Source: UBA11358 sp049517655 (lineage in GTDB: Bacteria; Verrucomicrobiota; Verrucomicrobiia; Limisphaerales; UBA11358). Taken from it: a stretch of DNA of 64,000 nt. Positions 18,160 to 24,599 of the stretch are shown here, one piece after another. The stretch's first letter is position 1, and the number at the start of each line of letters is the position of its first letter. The notes beneath the pieces were generated by a model, which saw nothing but the letters and a program-made list of their open reading frames with translations, made no database searches and had not been told where the DNA came from. A program made the translations under genes and the position numbers. Where the stretch lies: assembly GCA_049517655.1 (NCBI GenBank), contig JBEKRQ010000002.1, positions 682,001 through 746,000 of the forward strand, read 5' to 3'.

Positions 18160-18180
18160 TGGAGCCGGCTGTCAGGATTG
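18160..18180 (-). repeat. Duplicate of the tRNA-Thr 3' end (att-like)
   Basis: The 21 bases TGGAGCCGGCTGTCAGGATT plus G match the 3' end of the tRNA-Thr gene at 19460-19480 with a single mismatch and in the same orientation. They cover the CCA end, acceptor strand and part of the T arm. The two copies bracket the HAF-repeat protein gene. This is the pattern left by integration into a tRNA 3' end, although no integrase remains. Confidence 0.7.
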
Positions 18181-18224
18181 CCCGTGGAAAGGAAGCCACG
18201 CAAATCAGGCCGCTACAGGTTTGG

Positions 18225-18256
18225 AAAATAAAAACCCCGCAATTTGCGATGCGGGG
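18225..18256 (-). terminator. Intrinsic terminator of the HAF-repeat gene
   Basis: On the minus strand CCCCGCA, an eight-base loop and TGCGGGG are followed by TTTTTATTTT. It lies 20 bases after the stop of the PEP-CTERM gene at 18278. The signal is strong. Confidence 0.85.
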
Positions 18257-18277
18257 CTGGTGAAATCGGAGTGGGGG

Positions 18278-19183
18278 TTATTTCCGACGGCGGAACAGCA
18301 ACCCGGCCAGACCGCTCAAGCCGGTCAACGCCAGCGTGGACGGTTCGGGGACTGACGTGATGAAACCACTATCACCAGAGCTGACGAAATAGGTTCCCAC
18401 GATGTTGTTGCCGGAAATGCCATCGGCATCGGTTCCATAGACGGCGAGCGGGTCATCCAAGGTCGTCCAAGTGCTGCCATTGTAGAGAAAACCATGATGA
18501 GTAGAGCTGTCGATATAGAATCCCACGATGTTGTTGCCGTCAATGCCACTGGCAATGGTTCCCTTGACGCCGAGCGGGTCATCCAAGGCCGTCCAAGTGC
18601 TGCCATTGTAGAGAAAACCATGACCATTACCAGAGCTGTCGATGTAGTATCCCACGATGTTGTTGCCGTCAATGCCACTGGCAATGGTCTGGACGCCGAG
18701 CGGGTCATCCAAGGTCGTCCAAGTGCTGCCATTGTAGAGAAAACCATGATCAGTACCAGAGCTGTCCTCATAGTATCCCACGATATTGTTGCCATTAATG
18801 CCATAGGGATAGGTTCCATAGACGCTGAATGGGTCATCCAAGGTCGTCCAAGTACTGCCATTGTAGAGAAAACCATGAGTTCTATTAAGGCTGTCATTAT
18901 ACTTTCCCACGATGTTGTTACCGTCAATGCCAAAGGCAATGGTTCCATAGACGGCGAGCGGGTCATTCAAGACCATCCAAGTGCTGCCATTATAGAGATA
19001 ACCAGACTCATGACCAGAGCTGTCGGTGTAGCCTCCCACAATGTTGTTGCCGGAAATGCCATCGGCGGAGGTCCAATCGTGGCTGAGCGGGGCATTCAAG
19101 GTTGTGTAGATTTGCGCTTGTGCCATGGTCGCCACGCCCAGCATGGCCAGACCACAGGTGAGTTTAATGAGGTTTGTTTTCAT
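18278..19183 (-). CDS. HAF-repeat PEP-CTERM surface protein
   Basis: This is a 301-aa exported protein. The signal peptide is about 24 residues (MKTNLIKLTCGLAMLGVATM, then AQAQ). Five to six tandem repeats of about 40 residues follow, each with GIDGNNIVGYYxDSSG and HGFLYNGSTWTTLDDPL; these match the HAF extracellular repeat. The C-terminus is VPEPSTLALTGLSGLAGLLF and RRRK, a PEP-CTERM exosortase signal that sends proteins to the cell surface. The DNA repeats are nearly identical, indicating recent amplification or homogenisation. The gene lies between tRNA-Thr and a copy of the tRNA's 3' end, suggesting it was acquired. No exosortase gene is in the window. Confidence 0.88.
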   Translation of the reverse strand: MKTNLIKLTCGLAMLGVATMAQAQIYTTLNAPLSHDWTSADGISGNNIVGGYTDSSGHESGYLYNGSTWMVLNDPLAVYGTIAFGIDGNNIVGKYNDSLNRTHGFLYNGSTWTTLDDPFSVYGTYPYGINGNNIVGYYEDSSGTDHGFLYNGSTWTTLDDPLGVQTIASGIDGNNIVGYYIDSSGNGHGFLYNGSTWTALDDPLGVKGTIASGIDGNNIVGFYIDSSTHHGFLYNGSTWTTLDDPLAVYGTDADGISGNNIVGTYFVSSGDSGFITSVPEPSTLALTGLSGLAGLLFRRRK

Positions 19184-19459
19184 GGTTTTTTCGGTCTTAG
19201 GTTACACATTGACCGGTTATTGTTTCTCTATTTAAAGAGGGGAGCCACATGCTATCAAAGTGAGACAAATTAGTCAAGAATTATTTCCAACCATACTCAT
19301 TTGATTATCAACTACCTACAAAACATGAACCCAAAACCCAACAAAACCGGGTATTACCTGTCGTCAAGGGATACTCGCCTGGTTTTTTACTTGGTAAAAC
19401 CGTCGTGAAAACCGGGAAAAACGAAGTTAAACCATGCCGCCACAACCGCAGTAAAGAAA

Positions 19460-19534
19460 TGGAGCCAGCTGTCAGGATTGAACTGACGACCCACGGTTTA
19501 CAAAACCGTTGCTCTACCGCTGAGCTAAGCTGGC
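19460..19534 (-). tRNA. tRNA-Thr (anticodon TGT)
   Basis: On the minus strand the gene begins GCCAGCTTAGCTCAGCGGTA and folds into a full cloverleaf. The acceptor stem is GCCAGCT/AGCTGGC and the D arm GCTC/GAGC. The anticodon stem is ACGGT/ACCGT with loop TTTGTAA. The T arm is GTCAG-TTCAATT-CTGAC. The discriminator is T and CCA is encoded at 19460-19462. UGU reads threonine codons. Confidence 0.95.
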
Positions 19535-19588
19535 TGCCAGCGTCATTCTTACGCGGTGCGCCACGGTTTGGCAAGTCAACGTGTCAGG

Positions 19589-20992
19589 CTACACCGCGCA
19601 CGGCGCAAGAATCGCATCGGCCATGCCATGAATGATTTTTTTGTCCGCCGGGCAAATCGTGGCCAGCACGCCGCCCAGTTGCAGGCGCTCTGCGTCGGCT
19701 TCCCCGGAAACAAAATAATACGGGCACAGGCGAACCCGGCCTTTCATCGGGACAACAGCATTCTTCCCGAAGTCAAACCATTGCGTTTCGACTGTCTTGG
19801 GTTTTTCATAACGCTGCAGAATGAACGGCGAATTTTGAAAACTTGAAGTCGCCTTGTCCACCGCTGCGCTCCAATCCTCGTGCGACAAATCGCTGCCGAG
19901 ATAAACGCCGCGCGCGCCCCAAGCGTGTTCGGAAAAACCCGATACCTTCAAAATCAGTTCGCGTTCGCGTTGTGAAAGCGTTTTGAGCTGCCGCCAGTCC
20001 GTCAGGTTTAATTCGGGAATCGCGGCGTGGGGTGGCAGCGGTGTCGGGTCAACAATCCAGGTGTAAGGAACCAGCTTGCGCAAACGGTTGAAGAACGCTT
20101 CGCCCAATTCCTGCCGCCAAAAACCCTGGAGATTTCGATTCCACAGAAGCGCAAAAAGCATTTTCTCCTCAAAAATTGGCTTCGGCGGCGGTGTGAGCCG
20201 GATTTTTTTTGCAATGGCCAGTTCAAAAATCTTCTTCGCGTTCGGCACGTTTGCCAAATCGAACAACTCGAAGAAACGATAAACCGCATCGCCATCGGCG
20301 AAATCCGCGAACTTTGGACTTCGGACTTTGAACTTTGGACTTCCAAGCTGGCTCGCCAGCCATTCCATTTCCGGCTGATACGTTGCCGCTTCCTCCGAAA
20401 CGACAATGTGAATCGTTTTTGCATCACCAAAAATGCTTTCAAACCCGCGAATCATTCCGTCCGCACCGCCGATTATCTCCTGGGAGGGACGGCGTGCCGC
20501 CGTCCCTAATTTATCCGTTGACGTTTCTGAAGTTTGGGACGGCAACATGCCGTCCCTCCCAATTTGGGAATACGTTATGTTCAACCAGCCTGTCAGCCCG
20601 ATGCCGCCGGGGACGGGATCGAGTTCCGTGATGCTGATGCCGTTTTCTGTCAGCAAAATATCGGGACGAATGACACGCGGCACTTCGTTTTTGAATGCGG
20701 GTGCGCGCTGAAGTTCAATCAATTCGCGCGGTTTGCCGCGATCCAGCAGTTCCGCAATCCACGACGGTTGTTTGCCTTCAGTACTGCGGCGATAAAGCAG
20801 ATTGGCCGCGCGATAAAACTGCAGCAGGACGCGGCCCAGCGATTCGATTTCTTTTGCCAAATTTTCGCCGAGCGGAAACGGTGCCGGCGAAATGCGCCAG
20901 TCGAGTCCGGCAAAAAGTCCGCCTGCTGGGATTTGGCTCCAAATGAAGCGCGCCCTGTCAGCAAGTGAAGTTGTCGAGGAATCCAAGTTCAA
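19589..20992 (-). CDS. Protein of unknown function with two in-frame repeat insertions
   Basis: This 467-aa cytosolic protein has no signal peptide. The segment VIRPDILLTENGISITELDP and then GGIGLTGWLN (around 110-140) recalls circularly permuted ATP-grasp-type proteins, and the late PFILQRYEKP segment would fit a substrate-binding strand. This is a weak resemblance and no function is assigned. Two stretches look foreign but keep the frame: LPSQTSETSTDKLGTAARRP (encoded by a double-hairpin repeat at 20482-20560) and SPKFKVRSPKF (encoded by 7-bp tandem repeats at 20311-20342). It is 21 bases from the proA stop and co-directional with it. Confidence 0.6.
   Translation of the reverse strand: MNLDSSTTSLADRARFIWSQIPAGGLFAGLDWRISPAPFPLGENLAKEIESLGRVLLQFYRAANLLYRRSTEGKQPSWIAELLDRGKPRELIELQRAPAFKNEVPRVIRPDILLTENGISITELDPVPGGIGLTGWLNITYSQIGRDGMLPSQTSETSTDKLGTAARRPSQEIIGGADGMIRGFESIFGDAKTIHIVVSEEAATYQPEMEWLASQLGSPKFKVRSPKFADFADGDAVYRFFELFDLANVPNAKKIFELAIAKKIRLTPPPKPIFEEKMLFALLWNRNLQGFWRQELGEAFFNRLRKLVPYTWIVDPTPLPPHAAIPELNLTDWRQLKTLSQRERELILKVSGFSEHAWGARGVYLGSDLSHEDWSAAVDKATSSFQNSPFILQRYEKPKTVETQWFDFGKNAVVPMKGRVRLCPYYFVSGEADAERLQLGGVLATICPADKKIIHGMADAILAPCAV
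20311..20342. repeat. Heptanucleotide tandem repeat inside a CDS
   Basis: Units TTGGACT, TCGGACT, TTGAACT and TTGGACT follow each other with exact 7-bp period (AGTCCAA on the coding strand), preceded by a partial AACT. They encode SPKFKVRSPKF in the unknown 467-aa protein. The same heptamer AGTCCAA recurs at 31406-31433. Confidence 0.8.
20482..20560. repeat. REP-like double-hairpin element inside a CDS
   Basis: Two hairpins have identical stems: GGGACGGC-GTGCC-GCCGTCCC at 20486-20506 and GGGACGGC-AACAT-GCCGTCCC at 20536-20556. The whole element is bounded by GGGAGGGACGGC and GCCGTCCCTCCC, a 12-bp perfect outer inverted repeat. This is the layout of a paired REP (BIME/REPIN-like) element. It lies fully inside a reading frame and is translated through. 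Confidence 0.85.
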
Positions 20993-21013
20993 TCCTTGTC
21001 CTTCCGTGACCCG

Positions 21014-22297
21014 TCAAGTCCGCAATTGTCCATTTCCAATGCCAATCCATTTGTAGCTGGTCAGTTCGTTCAGACCCATAGGGCCGCGCGCGCCGATTTT
21101 GTCGGTGCTGACGCCGATTTCCGCGCCCATGCCGAATTCGGCGCCGTCGGTAAACCGCGTCGAGGCGTTCCAATATACTGCCGCCGAATCCACCTCGTTT
21201 AGGAATTGTTTCGCGTGCGCCTCGTTCTTTGTGACGATGCTGTCCGAGTGCGCCGAGCCGTAATAATTGATGTGATCAATAGCCTGCTGGACGCCATCCA
21301 CCACACGAACGTTCAGGATGTAATCGTTATATTCGGTGAACCAGTCCTGTTCTCTTGCAGTTTTGAGTTTTAAGTTTTCAGTTTTCAGTTGGGAAAACAC
21401 GGCAATGCTTGCTGAATCACAGCGCAACTCCACTTTTTTATCTGCGAGTTTCTGCGCAATCTGCGGGAGAAACTCTGCTGCGATTTTGCCGTCCACCAGC
21501 AACGTTTCCATTGCGTTGCAAACGGCGGGCCGCTGAAGTTTCGCATTTATCGCGATCTCCCCGGCCATTTTCAAATCAGCGTCGGCATCCACATAGACGT
21601 GGCAGACGCCTTTGTAATGTTTGATGACGGGAACTTTCGAACAATCCGCCACGGCGCGAATCAATCCCTCCCCACCGCGTGGCATGCACAGGTCAATGTA
21701 TTGCGTGAGCGACAACAACGCGGGAATCGCCTCGCGGTCGGCCACGGGCACCACTTGAATGGCGTGTTCTGGAAATTGCCGGAACGCGATTTTGCCCGCC
21801 TCAATCATCGTCCTGGCGATGAGCTGGTTGGAATTCAAGGCTTCCTTGCCGCCGCGGAGAATCGTCGCGTTGCCAGACTTGAAGCAAAGGCCCGCCGCAT
21901 CCGCCGTCACGTTGGGACGGGATTCATAAATGATGACCACCACGCCGATGGGCGTGGAAATCTTTTGGAGCTTCAATCCGTTTGGCCGGACGCGCTCATC
22001 CAAAATTCTTCCGACTGGATCGGCCAGCGCCACGACTTCGCGCAAACCTTTCGACATCGCAGCGATGCGTTTGTCGTCCAGTTTGAGCCGGTCGAGCATG
22101 GGGGATGGAAGCCCGCTTTTCGCGGCGGCGTCCATGTCGAGCGTGTTGGCCTGTTTGAGCGCGGCGGCGTTTTGTTCCAGGGCGGTGGCCATGGCCAGCA
22201 GACAGGCGTTCTTCTCCGCCGTCGTCAATTTGGCGAGTTCACGCGACGCAGCCTTGGCCTGTTTGGCCAACTGCGTCATCTGCTCATTCAATGTCAT
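21014..22297 (-). CDS. proA: Gamma-glutamyl phosphate reductase
   Basis: ProA reduces gamma-glutamyl phosphate to glutamate semialdehyde in proline synthesis. Evidence: VVVIIYESRPNVTADAAGLC near 118, the GNATILRGGKEA cofactor region near 143, the catalytic Cys in QRPAVCNAMETLL near 260, and the end pattern FTDGAEFGMGAEIGVSTDK. At 427 aa it is a little longer than usual. The extra length is partly QLKTENLKLKTA before the conserved DW-TEY segment, encoded by a 7-bp tandem repeat. No proB is visible; it may be elsewhere. Confidence 0.95.
   Translation of the reverse strand: MTLNEQMTQLAKQAKAASRELAKLTTAEKNACLLAMATALEQNAAALKQANTLDMDAAAKSGLPSPMLDRLKLDDKRIAAMSKGLREVVALADPVGRILDERVRPNGLKLQKISTPIGVVVIIYESRPNVTADAAGLCFKSGNATILRGGKEALNSNQLIARTMIEAGKIAFRQFPEHAIQVVPVADREAIPALLSLTQYIDLCMPRGGEGLIRAVADCSKVPVIKHYKGVCHVYVDADADLKMAGEIAINAKLQRPAVCNAMETLLVDGKIAAEFLPQIAQKLADKKVELRCDSASIAVFSQLKTENLKLKTAREQDWFTEYNDYILNVRVVDGVQQAIDHINYYGSAHSDSIVTKNEAHAKQFLNEVDSAAVYWNASTRFTDGAEFGMGAEIGVSTDKIGARGPMGLNELTSYKWIGIGNGQLRT
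21355..21389. repeat. Heptanucleotide tandem repeat inside proA
   Basis: Five heptamers in register: TTGCAGT, TTTGAGT, TTTAAGT, TTTCAGT, TTTCAGT. In ProA they encode a Lys/Leu/Thr/Glu-rich loop (LKTENLKLKTA) at a position where other ProA proteins have a shorter loop. Frame is kept. Confidence 0.8.
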
Positions 22298-22359
22298 ACC
22301 GTAAAATTAACCTAACCATCGAAACTTGAAAGTGCGAATTGAGCGGGCGGAATACAGCT

Positions 22360-22917
22360 TCAACGCTTACTAATCCAGACGAGCGTGCCGCCAGGCAGTT
22401 TGTCGAAGAGCGGAATCAAATCATTTGCGGCGAGATGAATGCAGCCGTATGACACCGGACGGCCAAGGGACGGTTCGTCGCCCGTGCCGTGAATGTAGAT
22501 GTAACGACTATGCGAATCCACGTTGCCACCGCGGTTGAAACCGGGTTCGAGTCCTTCCAGCCACAAAATGCGCGTGGTGATTTTTGCGAACGGCAAACCT
22601 TTCCAAGTGTAACCGATCGCCCGGCGGCCTTTGAAAACCGTCCCGACCGGCCAGCCGCCCCCGATTTTTTCCACGATGCGATGCAATCCGAGCGGCGTGC
22701 AATTCGTGTCTTCCGTCTGCCCGATGCCGAAACGCGAAGTGGAGCAACGAAATTTTTTTATGAAAACATATCTTTTACCACAAAGACACAAAGACGCGGG
22801 ACATTTTTCAAAAAGCGAAACGGTCTGGTTCGAGATGCTGACGATGAGCACAAAACGTGTCGGTGCAATTTCGTGCTTTTTACAGGCGAACAGAAACTTT
22901 TCCAGTGGGTGCGGCAT
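22360..22917 (-). CDS. L,D-transpeptidase (YkuD domain)
   Basis: This 185-aa protein contains a YkuD fold. The strand VLIVSISNQTVSLFE (near 23-37) is the usual start of the domain. FRCSTSRFGIGQTEDTNCTP corresponds to the Y-x-VSTGK part. IYIHGTGDEPSLGRPVSYGC holds the catalytic pair, His near 138 and Cys near 159. Such enzymes crosslink peptidoglycan or attach proteins to it. No signal peptide is visible, as in several cytosolic-looking homologues of this group. Residues around CPASLCLCGK are encoded by a dispersed repeat placed between two conserved strands. Confidence 0.88.
   Translation of the reverse strand: MPHPLEKFLFACKKHEIAPTRFVLIVSISNQTVSLFEKCPASLCLCGKRYVFIKKFRCSTSRFGIGQTEDTNCTPLGLHRIVEKIGGGWPVGTVFKGRRAIGYTWKGLPFAKITTRILWLEGLEPGFNRGGNVDSHSRYIYIHGTGDEPSLGRPVSYGCIHLAANDLIPLFDKLPGGTLVWISKR
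22777..22800. repeat. Repeat arm inside the L,D-transpeptidase gene
   Basis: ACCACAAAGACACAAAGACG and CGGG form one arm of the 'ACCACAAAG' family, with an 8-bp internal period (CACAAAGA twice). It lies in frame within the YkuD coding sequence. No opposite arm is nearby, unlike at 15959-16007. Confidence 0.65.
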
Positions 22918-22944
22918 CAGAAAGTTGCAGGCGGGACGCCTGTG

Positions 22945-24225
22945 CTACTTCAATTTTTTGACGAGCACCTTCGAGTTCCGACCGCTTTGCTCGTATTTTT
23001 CGCGGCGTGCGGGCGGCAAATCGTCGGGCGAACCTTCGGCGAAGCCGCCTTTGGATTGAAAATAGGTAAACGCCTGTGTTGAGAGCGTGATGAGTTCGCT
23101 CAAACCCATTTCCCGCGCCTTGTTTTCGACGAACTGGATGAGCTTGCGCCCGATGCCTTGATTTTCATACGACGGATTGACGTAAAGACACGCCAGTTCA
23201 CCTTTCTTCTGCTCGGGATAGACATGAAGCGCAACGCACGCGACTGGGTTCTTATCAATCTCGAAGATGTAATAGTCGCCCAGGCATTTCTCAATGCTCG
23301 CCCAGCTGCGTTTGATCAATTCATCCGACTCGACCGCCTGCTTGGTCAGCAATTGAATCGCCCGCACGTCCTTCTTTTTGGCGGGCCGGATTTGCTGGTA
23401 TTCGTTCGCGTAGATGAGCGTGCCGATGCCGTCATTGGAAAACACCTCGGCGAGCAGGCCTTCGTCCACTTTGCCGTTGATGATGTGAACGCGTGGCACG
23501 CCGATGCGGCACGCCGATGCGGCGTGCTGTGCTTTCGACAGCATTTCAGGCGCAAATCCAGGACTGCCTTGTTGCAGCAATTTTTCCAAGTCTGCCACAA
23601 GCATCTGGCGGATGAGTTTGCCGTTGTAAATCAGCCCGTCCTGCGACGTAATGAAAATCAATTTGATGGCCTTCAACGCTTCCGCGACTGCGACCGCGAC
23701 GCCGTCGGAATTCACGCGATACGTTTTGCCGTCGCCATCGAAACCAAGCGGTGGAATGACGGGAATAACGTCCTGCGCGAGCAGCGTCTGGAGCAGTTGC
23801 ACGTCCACGCGCTCGACCTTGCCGGTGAACAAATGATCCACGCCCTGAATGATGCCCATCGGGTGGGCGATGACGACATTCGTGCTGGCGGCACGCAGGT
23901 CGTTGGCTGAAAGGCCTTCGAGGATTTCGTGCGTGAGCCGGTTCGCGGCGGTGAGCGCGAGATTGAGTGTGGCCGCGTCCGTGATGCCGGAGCCTCCGAG
24001 ATCGGAGGCTTTGACGTTTTGTTCCTTGGCAAGCGCCTTGATTTGCGCCGACGCGCCATGCACGAGCACGACACGGATGTTCAATGACCGCAACACCGCC
24101 ACGTCCAGCAGCAGCGTCGCGAAGTTCTCATCCGTGACGATCGCCCCGTCAATGCTCAGGATGAACGTCTTCTCGCGAAATTGCGGAATGTATTGCAGGA
24201 TGCCCCGCAGATCAGTCAGTTTCAC
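22945..24225 (-). CDS. argA: Amino-acid (glutamate) N-acetyltransferase, AAK-GNAT fusion
   Basis: ArgA makes N-acetylglutamate, the first step of arginine synthesis. Residues 1 to about 275 form an amino-acid-kinase fold (TFILSIDGAIVTDENFATLL, VVLVHGASAQI). Residues about 285-426 form a GNAT domain with the acetyl-CoA loop NPSYENQGIGRKLI and the end FTYFQSKGGFAEGSPDDLP. In E. coli-type ArgA the kinase fold serves arginine feedback. The other arg genes, argB-argD-argF, lie 15 kb away in the same window on the other strand. Confidence 0.93.
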   Translation of the reverse strand: MKLTDLRGILQYIPQFREKTFILSIDGAIVTDENFATLLLDVAVLRSLNIRVVLVHGASAQIKALAKEQNVKASDLGGSGITDAATLNLALTAANRLTHEILEGLSANDLRAASTNVVIAHPMGIIQGVDHLFTGKVERVDVQLLQTLLAQDVIPVIPPLGFDGDGKTYRVNSDGVAVAVAEALKAIKLIFITSQDGLIYNGKLIRQMLVADLEKLLQQGSPGFAPEMLSKAQHAASACRIGVPRVHIINGKVDEGLLAEVFSNDGIGTLIYANEYQQIRPAKKKDVRAIQLLTKQAVESDELIKRSWASIEKCLGDYYIFEIDKNPVACVALHVYPEQKKGELACLYVNPSYENQGIGRKLIQFVENKAREMGLSELITLSTQAFTYFQSKGGFAEGSPDDLPPARREKYEQSGRNSKVLVKKLK

Positions 24226-24313
24226 TTTTGGTTCGTAATGATGCTTTCAACACAGAGATAAGTATTCGGTTCTCGGCAGGATTGAAACTCAAATTTTAAA
24301 CACAATTTGAGGC

Positions 24314-24599
24314 TTGACATAACCGAGAGTCGGAAGTGTATAAATGATTGCTTTTATTGTGTCTCACAAAAAAGCTTGAAACAGCCGTAAAGCAGTTTGC
24401 GTCGGGCCAAGTGGCCCATGAAAATAACCCTAAAACAGCTTCAGGTTGTACGTGTTCGTACCGACAGAACCGCGGTTCTGCCAAAAGCGAAGGGGGAGGT
24501 TTTACATCTTCAACCTTCAGAAGAAACCTCACTGTGAAGGCCGCATCCACAGGTCCTATTCCATTTCTTTCACCAACACCAATAACTCATTCTAGGCTT
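24314..24599 (+). promoter_or_regulatory. Promoter-like site and long leader of the secreted C39-like protein gene
   Basis: TTGACA at 24314-24319 and TATAAA at 24339-24344 are 19 bp apart, a little wide. The leader of about 250 nt before the ATG at 24600 contains GGGCCAAGTGGCCC and the perfect 16-bp palindrome CAGAACCGCGGTTCTG. A further potential stem is CTTCAACCTTCAGAAG. It does not match a riboswitch class that I can recognise. The frame is open through it but codes for nothing family-like. Confidence 0.35.

Noticed and set aside
18088..18231. Small plus-strand ORF of 47 codons beginning MKFFRVCESVSELCQQCNDK
   Set aside because: It runs through the copied tRNA 3' end and the terminator arm; no ribosome-binding site or conserved look.
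18278..19183. Evenly spaced near-identical repeats of about 120 bp, at first reminiscent of a CRISPR array
   Set aside because: They are in-frame codons of the HAF-repeat protein; units are far too long, no variable spacers exist and no cas genes are near.
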